Assembly (NCBI GenBank): GCA_028713285.1
Contig: JAQTOP010000003.1
Coordinates: forward strand, 25,581 to 89,580
DNA: 64,000 nucleotides
Origin: Terrimicrobiaceae bacterium
GTDB taxonomy: Bacteria; Verrucomicrobiota; Verrucomicrobiia; Chthoniobacterales; JAATET01
Direction: 5' to 3'
The notes under the pieces are model-generated. The model saw only the letters and a list, made by a program, of their open reading frames with translations, was not told where the DNA came from and ran no database searches. The position numbers were made by a program, and so were the translations under genes. Position 1 is the first letter of the stretch, and each line of letters opens with the position of its first letter. This document shows, piece by piece, positions 1-8,195 of the stretch.

Positions 1-183
1 TGGGTGGCGCAAGGTGCGACCGTTGAGCAGAAAGGCCTCCGCGCTTCGGTCGTCCTTTATTGCGTTCGGGCCGACCTGATCGGCGCTCGCACCCTCCTTG
101 AACTCGCCTTGCTGACCGGAGCACCACCGCTCGCGCTCAATCAACTCGTGGCGGATTTCTGCCACCGCATTAACTGGAAATGA
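1..183 (+). CDS. C-terminal end of an unidentified protein (partial)
   Basis: An open frame runs from the first base to a TGA at 181-183 and gives the last 60 residues of a protein whose start lies left of the window. The tail is hydrophobic and leucine-rich (around LLELALLTG) and ends NWK. I do not recognise a family. Its stop overlaps the next start codon (ATGA), so it is translationally coupled to the TOPRIM gene and probably belongs to the same ICE operon. Confidence 0.55.
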   Translation, partial: WVAQGATVEQKGLRASVVLYCVRADLIGARTLLELALLTGAPPLALNQLVADFCHRINWK

Positions 184-1187
184 ACTCCCTGCCGCTTCAT
201 GGGGAACATGGCGGCGGGGTCACACCGACCCTCGCCGACCAACTGAGGGCCATTTCCTTGCCCGCGTTGCTCGCATGGCACGGATTGGCTCCCAGGCCGG
301 AGGGGGCGAGTTTCCGGGCAAAGTCGGATCATCATAATCTCGTCGTGACCGGCAACCGCTGGTTCGACAACAGGACAGGAACGGGTGGAGCCGGAGCCAT
401 CGACCTGCAAATGCACCTCACCGGCGAGGACTTTTCCGCCGCATCCCGCACACTCGCGGATCAATTTCGGCCTGCGGCCATTTGCCGCCAAGGCATCATA
501 TTTCCGTCCGCAAGTGCCAATAAGTCCGACTCCGAGCGGCTTCCTTTCCCCCAGCTCATGGCGAAATACGCCGTGAAGGACGACGGCAATTGGTCGATTG
601 CTCGCGCCTACTTGGTCGAAATGCGGGGGATCGAACCGGCCATCGTGGACGAACTTCATGCGGTCGGTTCGATTTTTGCGAACGATCATCGCCCGAATCC
701 GAGCCTCGTCTTCCTTCACCGAACCGATTGCGGAAAGGTCCTGGGGGCGACCTTGCGGGAAACCCGACAGGATTCGGCTTTCCGCCCCTGCCTCGGAAAT
801 AAACTCACTGCCTGGTTTGCGGTTGGCAGTGTCCGGGACGCACACGCGGTCGCCGCGGTCGAATCCCCCATCGACGCCTTGAGCTATTACTGCCTCTACG
901 CGGGCCGAACCGACCGACTCGCCGTCGTGAGTTGCAGCGGCTCGACCGTGCCAGCGGAGCTGATGGTTCAAACATACGACCGCCGCCAATCGTTTGTCGT
1001 TGCTCTCGATAATGACGCCGCCGGAGAGCGAGGTTGGAAAAAGGCATGGGATGAAACCGCGGACTGGTCGGGTTTCAAAATCACGTCTGACCGTCCATTG
1101 CGGAAGGATTGGAACGCCGACCTTTTGGCCGTGCGGCCACCGGGCAAGCAACGGCAGCGCCCTCAGCACTCGCTCTTCCATGCCTGA
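180..1187 (+). CDS. TOPRIM-domain (DUF3991/primase-like) protein
   Basis: This 335-residue protein looks like the TOPRIM/DUF3991 proteins common on plasmids and ICEs, thought to prime DNA synthesis or process DNA during transfer. The N-terminal third (about residues 15-100, including WFDNRTGTGGAGAIDL) resembles the CHC2/DUF3991 primase-associated domain, although no clear zinc cysteines remain. The TOPRIM signature is visible: the conserved glutamate in AVESPIDALSYY near residue 227, and the acidic pair in ALDNDAAGERGW near residue 277. It overlaps the upstream gene by ATGA and the next gene by 8 bases, so it sits in a tight operon. The family call is firm; the exact role is inferred from context. 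Confidence 0.8.
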   Translation: MNSLPLHGEHGGGVTPTLADQLRAISLPALLAWHGLAPRPEGASFRAKSDHHNLVVTGNRWFDNRTGTGGAGAIDLQMHLTGEDFSAASRTLADQFRPAAICRQGIIFPSASANKSDSERLPFPQLMAKYAVKDDGNWSIARAYLVEMRGIEPAIVDELHAVGSIFANDHRPNPSLVFLHRTDCGKVLGATLRETRQDSAFRPCLGNKLTAWFAVGSVRDAHAVAAVESPIDALSYYCLYAGRTDRLAVVSCSGSTVPAELMVQTYDRRQSFVVALDNDAAGERGWKKAWDETADWSGFKITSDRPLRKDWNADLLAVRPPGKQRQRPQHSLFHA

Positions 1188-1443
1188 GAAACTGCCCAGT
1201 TTTATTTACGGCGCGATCTATCGCACAAAGTCAGGTCGCAAAGACGCATCGGCGACCGCCGCCCGGTTCAACTGCTATACGCCCGCCTCGCCCGAGATTC
1301 CGCAGGCAGCCTATGTGGCGGATTGCTGGGTTTGCGATGCGCATGGACGCATCGACCCCGGTCTCAACGTCTCTCCAATTCCGGTCCGAAAAGAAGATCT
1401 CGGCCGGATCATCAACACCATCTGTCACGGCCAGCGGCTGTGA
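1180..1443 (+). CDS. Small conserved-looking ICE protein, 87 aa
   Basis: This 87-residue protein starts at an ATG that overlaps the end of the TOPRIM gene by 8 bases; that coupling is why I chose this start over longer options inside the neighbour. It contains a Cys-x2-Cys pair (DCWVCDAHGR) near residue 50 but no complete zinc-finger pattern. There is no signal peptide or membrane segment. I do not recognise the family. Its place between the TOPRIM and ardC genes suggests an accessory role in DNA processing or establishment. Confidence 0.6.
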   Translation: MPEKLPSFIYGAIYRTKSGRKDASATAARFNCYTPASPEIPQAAYVADCWVCDAHGRIDPGLNVSPIPVRKEDLGRIINTICHGQRL

Positions 1444-1463
1444 CGCATCCACACAAACTCATC

Positions 1464-1676
1464 ATGCCTCAGCCCATTGCTGACCTCCACACGACCATTC
1501 TCGAAGACTACTTCTTCCGCTACATCGACCGTCGAATCGGTGCGGACGAGACGCCGCTTTTCACGCAGACGCTCGACGGAGAGGCCCTTTCCGCCGTCAT
1601 CGCCCGAGAGTTCGAGCTGCCATTGCACTACGCGGAGGCAGCGATCGACATGGCCCGGATCGAGGTCGCGCTATGA
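1464..1676 (+). CDS. Small hypothetical protein, 70 aa
   Basis: A 70-residue acidic, helical protein (begins MPQPIADLHTTILEDYFF) with no recognisable domain. It lies 20 bases after the previous gene and its stop overlaps the ardC start (ATGA at 1673), which supports it being a real operon member. It may act with ArdC, but nothing in the sequence shows this. Confidence 0.55.
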   Translation: MPQPIADLHTTILEDYFFRYIDRRIGADETPLFTQTLDGEALSAVIAREFELPLHYAEAAIDMARIEVAL

Positions 1677-2251
1677 GCCGGGACATTTACGAGGCCATCA
1701 CCGCGCGCTTCATCGAGCAGTTGAAAAGTGGGACGGTGCCGTGGCAAAAGCCGTGGCTCTCGGCGCAGAACATCGTTTCGCAGAAGCCGTATCGCGGCAT
1801 CAATTCCCTCCTGCTTGGCTCCGCTCCTTTTAAGTCACCCTTCTGGGTTTCGTTCAAGCAGGCCCTCGACCTTGGCGGTCACGTCCGCAAAGGCGAGAAA
1901 TCCACGCCGGTTATCTATTACAAAGTTCTCGAAAAACGGGACGCCGAAGGAAAACTTTTCGTGCGGGCAGACGGCACGCAGGCCCGAGTTCCGTTCATTC
2001 GCTGGTCGAATGTCTTCAATCTCGACCAGACCGAGGGAATCACGCCACCGGCCTTAACCCTCCCGCAGACCGACCAGCGGCCATGCGAAAAGGCGGAGGC
2101 CATTGTTGCCGAGGCCAAACTCTGCCCGATCCATCATGTGGGCTTTGCGGCCATTTACTCCCCGCAGCGCGACGTGATCCAGATGCCAGCGTCCGCCACT
2201 TTTCGCACGTCGGAGGACTATCACCACACGCTCTTTCACGAAATGATCCAT
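1673..2251 (+). pseudogene. ardC: ardC-type antirestriction gene, 5' part, split by a RIT element
   Basis: Codes for the first 193 residues of an ArdC/DUF1738-type antirestriction protein: an N-terminal ssDNA-binding-like domain (MSRDIYEAITARFIEQL, then a PYRGIN motif) followed by the start of a zincin-like metallopeptidase domain. The HExxH zinc site is present as HEMIH, and homology stops exactly after its second histidine, where the RIT element begins. The 3' part resumes at 5623 with ATGHGSRLDRE. Joined, the product would be about 345 aa. The frame continues without a stop through the left inverted repeat into the first recombinase, so a 637-residue fusion could be read. ArdC family proteins protect incoming DNA from restriction; here the function is presumably lost or altered. 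Confidence 0.88.
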
Positions 2252-2335
2252 AATGCCGAAACAGGGATTATGCCGTATGGCCTGCGCAGGAGGCCTGTTG
2301 GCCGAGCTCTGTCCATGCGGTGGTTCGGCATTATC
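2245..2335. repeat. RIT left terminal inverted repeat
   Basis: 91 bp, matching the reverse complement of 5512-5602 with 7 mismatches. Its outer edge has ATAATGCCGAA and its inner edge TTCGGCATTAT, so the end is itself an imperfect inverted repeat; such nested sites are probable recombinase binding positions. The first 7 bases are also ardC codons. Confidence 0.88.
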
Positions 2336-2340
2336 CTGAC

Positions 2341-2360
2341 TACTCAGAAACCACTGAGTA
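2341..2360 (+). promoter_or_regulatory. Perfect inverted repeat just before the first recombinase
   Basis: TACTCAG and CTGAGTA form a perfect 7-bp inverted repeat with a 6-base spacer, ending 2 bases before the ATG at 2363. No good ribosome binding site precedes that ATG. The repeat could be an operator or an RNA hairpin that limits translation of the recombinases. It is seen directly; its function is a guess. Confidence 0.4.
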
Positions 2361-2362
2361 CC

Positions 2363-3586
2363 ATGAATACAACCGATAAATTGAAGAGCTGCGTCGATCC
2401 TTATGTGGACTCGTTCGCAGAAAGCTTTGCCGCTTCCCACTACAAGGAGGCGACGATCAAAACCTACAGGAATCTCGTGCGGAAACTGGGCCGCCTGATG
2501 GATGCCGCCGGGGTCGCCCCCTCGGCATTGACCCCTGACCTTGCTGATCAACTGGCGCGAACGACGGGGCGAGGACGAAATGCGGCGATCCGCTTTCACC
2601 ATCTTGCCCGACGATTTGCAGAGCATCTGATTGATATCGGAGTGGCACAGCCGGTGCCATTGACCGAAGCTCAGATCGCACGGGCGGCGTTGCTGGCGGA
2701 CTACGAAGCCTATCTCGTCAAGCAGCGAGGTCTGAGCCCACGCTCCATCTATCATGTTTTGCGTTTTGCTCACCGGTTCCTCGATTATCGTTTTGGAACT
2801 GGTAAGATCGACCTGACACGTCTTCGGGCCGCCGACACCATGGGCTTCGTTCAGCACTTGCTGACCAACAAGTACCCGTATCGACACAGGCCAGCCACGA
2901 CCCATCTTCGGACCTTCTTCCAGTATCTGTTCGGGCGCGGGGTAACGGCGAGCAACCTGGCCCTGAGTCTCCCCAAGACGGCAAAGCGCTGGAACGCGAG
3001 GTTGCCCCGGCACTTGTCGCCCGATGGGGTTGAGGCCGTTCTTTGCTCGGTGCGAGGGAACCCCCAGCATGGCGCGCGCGATTATGCCATGCTGATGATG
3101 ATGGCGCGGCTCGGTCTCCGCGCGGCCGAGGTCATCGCAATCCAGCTCGACGACATTGACTGGCGTGCGGGTGAGTTGCTGGTCCGCGGCAAGGGTAAGC
3201 TCCATGATCGCTTGCCGATCACAGCCGAGGTTGGCGAAGTCCTGAGCCGATATCTTCGTGAGGAGCGTGGTGAGACGAGTTGCCGAACAGTGTTCGTCAC
3301 GCACCGGGCGCCGCATCGTGCGTTCAAGGGCGGCCAGATCGTCAATGCCATCCTCAAGGATGCCTTGGCCGCAACCGGCCAGAAGCCGGTTACTCCCTAT
3401 GTGGGATCGCATCTTCTGCGTCATAGTCTGGCAACCCTCCTGGTGAATGCGGGAGCGTCAATCGACGAGGTGGGCAATGTCTTGAGGCACCGATCACGAA
3501 CCTCGACCATGGTGTATGTGCGGCTCGATATCGACGGGCTGAGATCCATCTCGCAGCCCTGGCCGCTGGCAGGAGGTGTGCAATGA
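2363..3586 (+). CDS. RIT tyrosine recombinase A
   Basis: A 407-residue phage-integrase-family recombinase, first of the trio. The C-terminal catalytic domain shows the R in LGLRAAEV, a lysine in GKGKLHDR, the HxxR box HLLRHSLA, the LRHRS box and the tyrosine in MVYVRLD, so the active site is complete. The N-terminal half contains a SAM-like core-binding domain (AESFAASHYKEATIKTYR). The ATG at 2363 is the first Met after the inverted repeat and fits the family; the frame is open upstream through ardC, so a longer fusion is possible. Its stop overlaps the next start by 4 bases. Confidence 0.9.
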   Translation: MNTTDKLKSCVDPYVDSFAESFAASHYKEATIKTYRNLVRKLGRLMDAAGVAPSALTPDLADQLARTTGRGRNAAIRFHHLARRFAEHLIDIGVAQPVPLTEAQIARAALLADYEAYLVKQRGLSPRSIYHVLRFAHRFLDYRFGTGKIDLTRLRAADTMGFVQHLLTNKYPYRHRPATTHLRTFFQYLFGRGVTASNLALSLPKTAKRWNARLPRHLSPDGVEAVLCSVRGNPQHGARDYAMLMMMARLGLRAAEVIAIQLDDIDWRAGELLVRGKGKLHDRLPITAEVGEVLSRYLREERGETSCRTVFVTHRAPHRAFKGGQIVNAILKDALAATGQKPVTPYVGSHLLRHSLATLLVNAGASIDEVGNVLRHRSRTSTMVYVRLDIDGLRSISQPWPLAGGVQ

Positions 3587-4524
3587 ACCTCACGCCTCAA
3601 CTCGACCAATACTTGAGCGTCAGACGCAGCCTTGGTTATGATCTTCGCACCGCTGAGCGTGTGCTTCGCCGCTTCGCCCGGTTCGCCGATCAAGAAACGG
3701 CTCCGCATATCGACACTGCGCTGTTCCTGCGTTGGGAGGCGAGCCTGCCCAATGCGGGCAAATCGACGCGATCGGCCCGGCTCAGCATGGTGCGACTGTT
3801 CACACAATGGCTGAGTAGCCTCGACCCGGCCCACGAAGTGCCACCGCGCGGGCTGCTGCCCGCCGGCTCCGGCCGACCCCGCCCGTATATCTATAGCGAG
3901 GCCGAGATCGCATCGATCATCGCTGCGGCTAAGACGCTGCGGTCGACCTACGGCCTGCGCGGGTTGACCTGCTCGACCTTGTTCGGGCTCATCACCGTCA
4001 CCGGCCTCAGGATCAGTGAAGCTCTGGCGCTCGACCCGAGCGACCTCGACGTCGAGAACGGCGTGCTGCACGTCCGGCATGGGAAGCTGGGCAAGGAACG
4101 ACTGCTGCCGCTCGACCCAACGGTAGTGGTGCAACTCCTTAGCTATGCGACCGAGCGCGACCGGCTGCTTGGACGTGTCCCCGATGCGTTCTTCGTCACC
4201 TGTCAGGGAACGAGATTGACCGACTGTAGCGCACGTTACAACTTCGCGCACACCTGCCAGCGGATCGGCTTGCGAGCTGACCAGCATTGCAGCCGGCATG
4301 GCCGGGGACCGCGCATCCACGATCTTCGCCACACCTTCGCCGTGCGGACGATGATCAACTGGTATCGCACCGGCAAAGATCCGGCACGGGAGATGATCCG
4401 GCTGACGACCTATCTGGGCCATACTTCCCCCGACAATACGTTTTGGTACCTGGAAGCAGTGCCAGAGTTGCTTGATCTGGCAATGGCCCGGGCCATCTCC
4501 AATGGCGAGGAGGCAGACCAATGA
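3583..4524 (+). CDS. RIT tyrosine recombinase B
   Basis: A 313-residue tyrosine recombinase, second of the trio. Catalytic residues visible are R in TGLRISEAL, K in HGKLGKER, HDLRHTF, LGHTS and the tyrosine in TFWYLEAVPE. The start ATG is preceded by a good ribosome binding site (AGGAGG at 3571-3576) and overlaps the end of recombinase A. In RIT elements the three proteins are thought to act together on the terminal repeats; this follows from family knowledge, not from the sequence here. Confidence 0.9.
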   Translation: MNLTPQLDQYLSVRRSLGYDLRTAERVLRRFARFADQETAPHIDTALFLRWEASLPNAGKSTRSARLSMVRLFTQWLSSLDPAHEVPPRGLLPAGSGRPRPYIYSEAEIASIIAAAKTLRSTYGLRGLTCSTLFGLITVTGLRISEALALDPSDLDVENGVLHVRHGKLGKERLLPLDPTVVVQLLSYATERDRLLGRVPDAFFVTCQGTRLTDCSARYNFAHTCQRIGLRADQHCSRHGRGPRIHDLRHTFAVRTMINWYRTGKDPAREMIRLTTYLGHTSPDNTFWYLEAVPELLDLAMARAISNGEEADQ

Positions 4525-5513
4525 ACGCCGCCACCTTGCCCGCGCTGATCCAGCGCTTCTTCACCGACCGGCTGTGCGTTCAGATGGAGGCCAGCCGCCA
4601 TACAGTGGCAAGCTACCGCGACACGTTCCGCCTGCTCTTGCGGTTCGCGAGCACTCGACAGGGCAAGCCCCCAGCCAAACTTACGGTCGAAGACATTGAC
4701 GCCGATCTGGTCGCCGACTTCCTCGTTCACGGCGAGACCATGCGAGGGAATACGGCGCGTAGCCGCAATACGCGACTGGCCGCGGTTCGCTCGTTCTTCC
4801 GCTACGTCGCGTTGACTGATCCCACCTGGCTGCTCCACAGCCAGCGCATCCTGGCGATGCCCAGCAAACGCTATGTGAAGCGCGCGGTGAGCTTCCTCGA
4901 CGCCGAAGAAATGGCGGCACTGCTGGCGGCTCCGGACCGCACGACCTGGACGGGGCGACGTGATCACGTGATGCTCCTTATCGCGATCCAGACAGGCTTG
5001 CGGGCTTCCGAACTGGTGGCTCTGCGGTGCGGCGACCTTACGCTTGGCAGCGGCGCTCATATCCGCTGCATGGGCAAGGGTCGGAAGGAGCGTTGTACGC
5101 CTCTGCGTCGTGACACCGCCAAGCTGCTTGTGGCATGGATCGGCAACTGTTCGGACGACACCAGACCGTTGTTCCCGTCGATCCGGGGCGAGGGACTGAG
5201 CCGCGATGCGCTTGAGCATCTGGTGCGCAAGCACTGCCTCACCGCCTCGCGCACGTGCCCGAGTCTTGCTGCTAAGCGGGTCACGCCACATACGCTTCGC
5301 CACAGTACCGCGATGGACTTGCTTCATCATGGTGTTGATCAAGCGGTGATAGCCCTCTGGCTCGGACATGAGTCAGTCGCGACCACCCAGATCTACATCC
5401 ACGCCGACATGCGGATAAAGGAAAAGGCCCTCTCCCGTGTCGCCGCTCCGGCGCTGCCGCCAGGACGCTTCCAACCCGATGACCAACTTCTCTCGTTCCT
5501 CGATGACCTCTGA
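4521..5513 (+). CDS. RIT tyrosine recombinase C
   Basis: A 330-residue tyrosine recombinase, third of the trio. The catalytic set is present: R in TGLRASELVAL, K in GKGRKER, HTLRHSTA, LGHES and Y in TQIYIHADM, resembling XerC/D-type enzymes. It overlaps recombinase B by 4 bases, and its stop codon (5511-5513) runs into the first bases of the right inverted repeat, so the element has no spare sequence at this end. Confidence 0.9.
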   Translation: MNAATLPALIQRFFTDRLCVQMEASRHTVASYRDTFRLLLRFASTRQGKPPAKLTVEDIDADLVADFLVHGETMRGNTARSRNTRLAAVRSFFRYVALTDPTWLLHSQRILAMPSKRYVKRAVSFLDAEEMAALLAAPDRTTWTGRRDHVMLLIAIQTGLRASELVALRCGDLTLGSGAHIRCMGKGRKERCTPLRRDTAKLLVAWIGNCSDDTRPLFPSIRGEGLSRDALEHLVRKHCLTASRTCPSLAAKRVTPHTLRHSTAMDLLHHGVDQAVIALWLGHESVATTQIYIHADMRIKEKALSRVAAPALPPGRFQPDDQLLSFLDDL

Positions 5514-5602
5514 TAATGCCGAACCACCGCATGGCCAAAGCCCGGCCAATAGGCCTCCAGCGGAGGCCATGCGGCATAATCCCTGTTTCGGCATTATGGA
5601 TC
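5512..5602. repeat. RIT right terminal inverted repeat
   Basis: 91 bp, inverted copy of 2245-2335 with 7 mismatches. Like the left end it contains ATAATGCCGAA and TTCGGCATTAT in opposite orientation. It overlaps the stop codon of recombinase C. Confidence 0.88.
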
Positions 5603-5622
5603 TTATGCCGAATCGGCATAAG
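5602..5622. repeat. 21-bp palindrome outside the RIT right end
   Basis: CTTATGCCGA and TCGGCATAAG form a perfect 10-bp inverted repeat around one central base. It contains the ATGCCGA core of the terminal repeats, so it may be an extra recombinase site or the remains of a crossover core. No equivalent exists at the left junction. Confidence 0.7.
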
Positions 5623-6087
5623 ATTCACGCGACCGGTCACGGTTCGCGACTGGATCGCGAAGGCATCACCAAGCCGGCGAAGTTCGGTTCGGATCGCTAC
5701 TCGCGGGAAGAATTGGTTGCCGAGCTTGGCGCGGCCTTCCTCTCGAACGAGGCCGGAATTCTGAACGACGTTCAATTCCAGAACGCCGCCTCCTACCTCG
5801 CTTCATGGATTCAGAAGCTCGAAAACGATCCGAAGCTGATCGTTTCCGCCGCCGCGCAGGGCCAGCGCGGCAGCGATTTCGTTCGCGGCATCCAGCATGT
5901 CGAGGGCGTGTCCGAGCAGGAGCCGGTGTTTGCCATTGAGGAACCGGGCGTCGTCGAGAAGCCGGAACTCGTCCCTGCTTCACTCGCCGGAGAGAGCATT
6001 CCTGCTCGCTCTTCATTCATGCCAGCGCGGCGAAGTCACACCGAGACGATGCCGCGCCAGACTCAGCGGAGGGGAATGACCCTATGA
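5623..6087 (+). pseudogene. ardC: ardC-type antirestriction gene, 3' part
   Basis: The frame resumes the ArdC metallopeptidase domain with IHATGHGSRLDRE and continues through VAELGAAFL, which supplies the family's probable third metal ligand (Glu), to a TGA at 6085-6087. It is colinear with the part ending at 2251: together they would restore HEMIHATGH. An ATG at 5596 inside the right inverted repeat is in frame and could start a truncated product, but that product would lack HExxH. The last 60 residues are proline- and serine-rich and less typical of the family. Confidence 0.85.
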
Positions 6088-6840
6088 GATCGCAGCACAA
6101 CTATGGAAGCCGGTTGCGCACTCGCGCTCGGCTCGCGCTCATTTGGCCTGCCGCTGCGTCCGGCCAAATCAGCGCCACCTTTCACGCGAACGGCGCGCGG
6201 GCCGCCCGATTGAAGGAGCCGGTCGCTCCGCTCAGCGGCCTCCTTCAAACCGGCGGCTGCATCCAGCCGAGATCGGCTTCCGGGAAACCGACAGGCACCA
6301 TCGAAACCGCATCGGTGGTTATTTCGTCCGAGTTCATCTGCACTGACCACGCTCATTTGCCGGAGCCGCTGACGGCACCAGGGGCGGCGCAGACTTGCCC
6401 CGCGTGCCTACCGTCTCCATCAAATCAGCGCACCTTTCTCGACCCGCTTGGTCACGCCCGCCCATTCGATCCGTCCTCACGCCTCCCGTTGGTCGGGCTG
6501 CGGGGGGATCGAATCGGCAGCGTCATCGTTTCACCAAGGGAAGGCAGGAAACGGGAAGTTTCCGTTTGTGGTGGAGCTTCCACGAGTCCGGCATACCAAG
6601 GGGAGACCTCTCCTATCTCGGGCCGGTTCAATCCTTCACCCGCCCTCAGACACCTTGCATTTCCTTACCTCTCCGGCATTTCGTCCCTTCCAAATGTAAT
6701 AGGGCAAAGTGATTTCCCCGGGGGAAATCACAGCCCTGCTTTTTTGCGCGGCAAAAAAGCTCCGTTCTCCGCGTGTCAGGCACGCTCCGAAGCACAGCGG
6801 TTTCTCCGAAACCGGAAATTACTTAACGTCATTAAATAAA
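6088..6840. other. 753-bp region without a convincing gene, containing probable oriT
   Basis: Between ardC and the relaxosome genes. A frame of 251 codons is open on the plus strand from 6084 but has a composition unlike coding DNA (runs of S, P, R, no domain), and other frames are equally open. The last 130 bases hold several strong inverted repeats (listed separately). The position directly upstream of the mobilisation genes is where an origin of transfer is usually found. Confidence 0.55.
6709..6814 (+). other. Candidate origin of transfer (oriT): stacked inverted repeats
   Basis: Three inverted repeats lie in about 105 bp. First, GTGATTTCCCC / GGGGAAATCAC at 6709-6731 (11-bp arms, 1-base centre). 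Second, GCTTTTTTGC / GCAAAAAAGC at 6738-6760 (10-bp arms, 3-base loop). Third, CGGTTTC / GAAACCG at 6798-6814 (7-bp arms, 3-base loop). They end 27 bases before the accessory gene at 6841 and just upstream of the relaxase. This cluster and position are typical of oriT; no nic sequence can be assigned from the sequence alone. Confidence 0.5.
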
Positions 6841-7071
6841 ATGCCGCGCAACGCAAAACCCGGCACGACCCGCATCGACCTGGACATTTCCGTGGGAGCG
6901 AAATTGCGCTTCGCGACCATTCACGACGCGCTCGGTTTCAAAACGAAAACCGAGACCTTCGAGGCCATCGTCTATGCCATCTCGACCGAGGGAAAAATCG
7001 ACCCGCACACGCTTGAACGCATCGAGCGCAAGCTCGACCGCCTCACGGAACACCTGGAGGATTTCGCATGA
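6841..7071 (+). CDS. MobC-like relaxosome accessory protein, 76 aa
   Basis: A 76-residue protein. A basic start (MPRNAKPGTTRIDLDISVGAKLRF) is followed by two helices, fitting a ribbon-helix-helix or MobC-like DNA-binding protein that would help the relaxase recognise oriT. It overlaps the relaxase start by 4 bases and follows the inverted-repeat cluster at once. Function is inferred from fold impression and position; the sequence is too short for a firm family call. Confidence 0.6.
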   Translation: MPRNAKPGTTRIDLDISVGAKLRFATIHDALGFKTKTETFEAIVYAISTEGKIDPHTLERIERKLDRLTEHLEDFA

Positions 7072-8195
7072 AGAATGGAATGATTTTTCCATTCAAGAAG
7101 ACGTGGCGATCACGCCTCGATCTGGAATACCTCGACGAGAATTCCGAGCGGAAGCATTCGTCGCGGCAACGCTCCGGCGAGTCGTTGGAAAATTCCCGCG
7201 CGGGAAAGCAGCTCAAACAATTTGCCGACTACGCCTCGAAGGAAACGCTCGGGCAGGTTCACGCCGGCGGTTTCTTCCATCAATTGATCCTCGCGAACCC
7301 GGACGGCACGCGCTCCGCGCCGTCCCAGCTCACCAACGCGGAAAGAAAACATCGGATTTCCGAAGCGTGGTTCGAGCACATCCGAAAGTTTCCCACATCA
7401 TCGGATAATCCCGTCATCCAGCATCGCCTCGTCTTCACGATGTCGCAGCCGTTTCACGACAAGCTCGTGGCGGCCGGCATCAATCCCGATCGCGTCCTGC
7501 AGTCCACGATGAAAAAGATCATGCGGAAATTTGCGGAGCGGTTTCATCCTCATGATGCCATCGGCTACGCCTACGGCATTCATCACGACACGGACCACCT
7601 TCACGTCCATGTCGCGCTCTGCCCACGCACGGCGAAAGGAGGCTATGTCGGATGCAGCATGTCCCGGTCAAATACCGCCGGGAACAAGAACCAGATGACC
7701 TACTTGAAAACGTGCTTCGAGCAGGAGAACCAACGCTGGAGCCAGCTCCTCGATTCCCCGGAAAAGTTGCAGGCGCTTCTTTCGCAGCGGTTCGACGCGG
7801 ACCGGATCACGTTTTCTCCACGTCTGACGAACGCGCACGCGGAGGCGCTGCGGAACGCGCAGACTGCCGAGGCGATCCATTTGCAACGCTCCTTTCAAAG
7901 CATCCGCAATCTCGAAGCGGCCATTGTCGCCAAGCGCCAGTTTCTCGCGGCGAAGCGCAACGCGAATTTCCTCTCGCGTTTGCTGCGTCAGCGCAAACCC
8001 AAGTTCACCCGCACGGCGGAAAAAATCGCCGCCGCCGTGGATCGCCGTTCTCTCCGCGAAATGCAGACGCTCCTTTTCCAAATCAAGCGCGACTACCGCG
8101 CCGCCCACAAACGCTACTCGAAAACCCACGGATTCGACTCCTATGCCCATCGAAGCTCCCACGCGCCTACCCACCGGCAGCAGAACACTCTCTGA
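7068..8195 (+). CDS. Relaxase (histidine-triad mobilisation nuclease)
   Basis: A 375-residue protein with the metal-binding triad HHDTDHLHVHVALCPRT at about residues 172-187, the hallmark of MobA/VirD2-type relaxases that nick oriT and lead DNA transfer. The catalytic tyrosine is not obvious; candidates lie in the N-terminal 60 residues (FADYASKE). The N-terminus is unusually long before the triad compared with classical MOBP proteins, so this may be a divergent group. The C-terminal half is basic and helical. It is coupled to the accessory gene upstream (ATGA) and followed by the VirD4-type coupling gene. Confidence 0.82.
   Translation: MKNGMIFPFKKTWRSRLDLEYLDENSERKHSSRQRSGESLENSRAGKQLKQFADYASKETLGQVHAGGFFHQLILANPDGTRSAPSQLTNAERKHRISEAWFEHIRKFPTSSDNPVIQHRLVFTMSQPFHDKLVAAGINPDRVLQSTMKKIMRKFAERFHPHDAIGYAYGIHHDTDHLHVHVALCPRTAKGGYVGCSMSRSNTAGNKNQMTYLKTCFEQENQRWSQLLDSPEKLQALLSQRFDADRITFSPRLTNAHAEALRNAQTAEAIHLQRSFQSIRNLEAAIVAKRQFLAAKRNANFLSRLLRQRKPKFTRTAEKIAAAVDRRSLREMQTLLFQIKRDYRAAHKRYSKTHGFDSYAHRSSHAPTHRQQNTL

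Larger units (their letters stand above)
2245..5602 (+). mobile_element. RIT element (recombinases in trio)
   Basis: Three consecutive, overlapping tyrosine recombinase genes in one orientation are flanked by imperfect 91-bp inverted repeats (2245-2335 and 5512-5602, 84 of 91 matching by eye). This is the standard RIT layout. The element sits inside ardC. The host sequence GATCCAT at the left junction and GATTCAC at 5622-5628 both encode Ile-His, giving an imperfect 7-base duplication, as expected if crossover used non-identical spacers. A 21-bp palindrome (5602-5622) lies between the right repeat and the resumed gene. Little decay is visible in the recombinase frames, so the element may be intact and recent. 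Confidence 0.9.

Noticed and set aside
2054..3424. Long minus-strand frame across ardC and recombinase A
   Set aside because: It lies antisense to genes with full catalytic motifs and crosses the element boundary; it is a high-GC shadow.
6084..6839. A 251-codon plus-strand frame starting with ATGA overlap to ardC
   Set aside because: Residue composition is unlike a protein (runs of S, P, R, no hydrophobic core), overlapping frames are equally open, and it covers the strong inverted repeats of the likely oriT.
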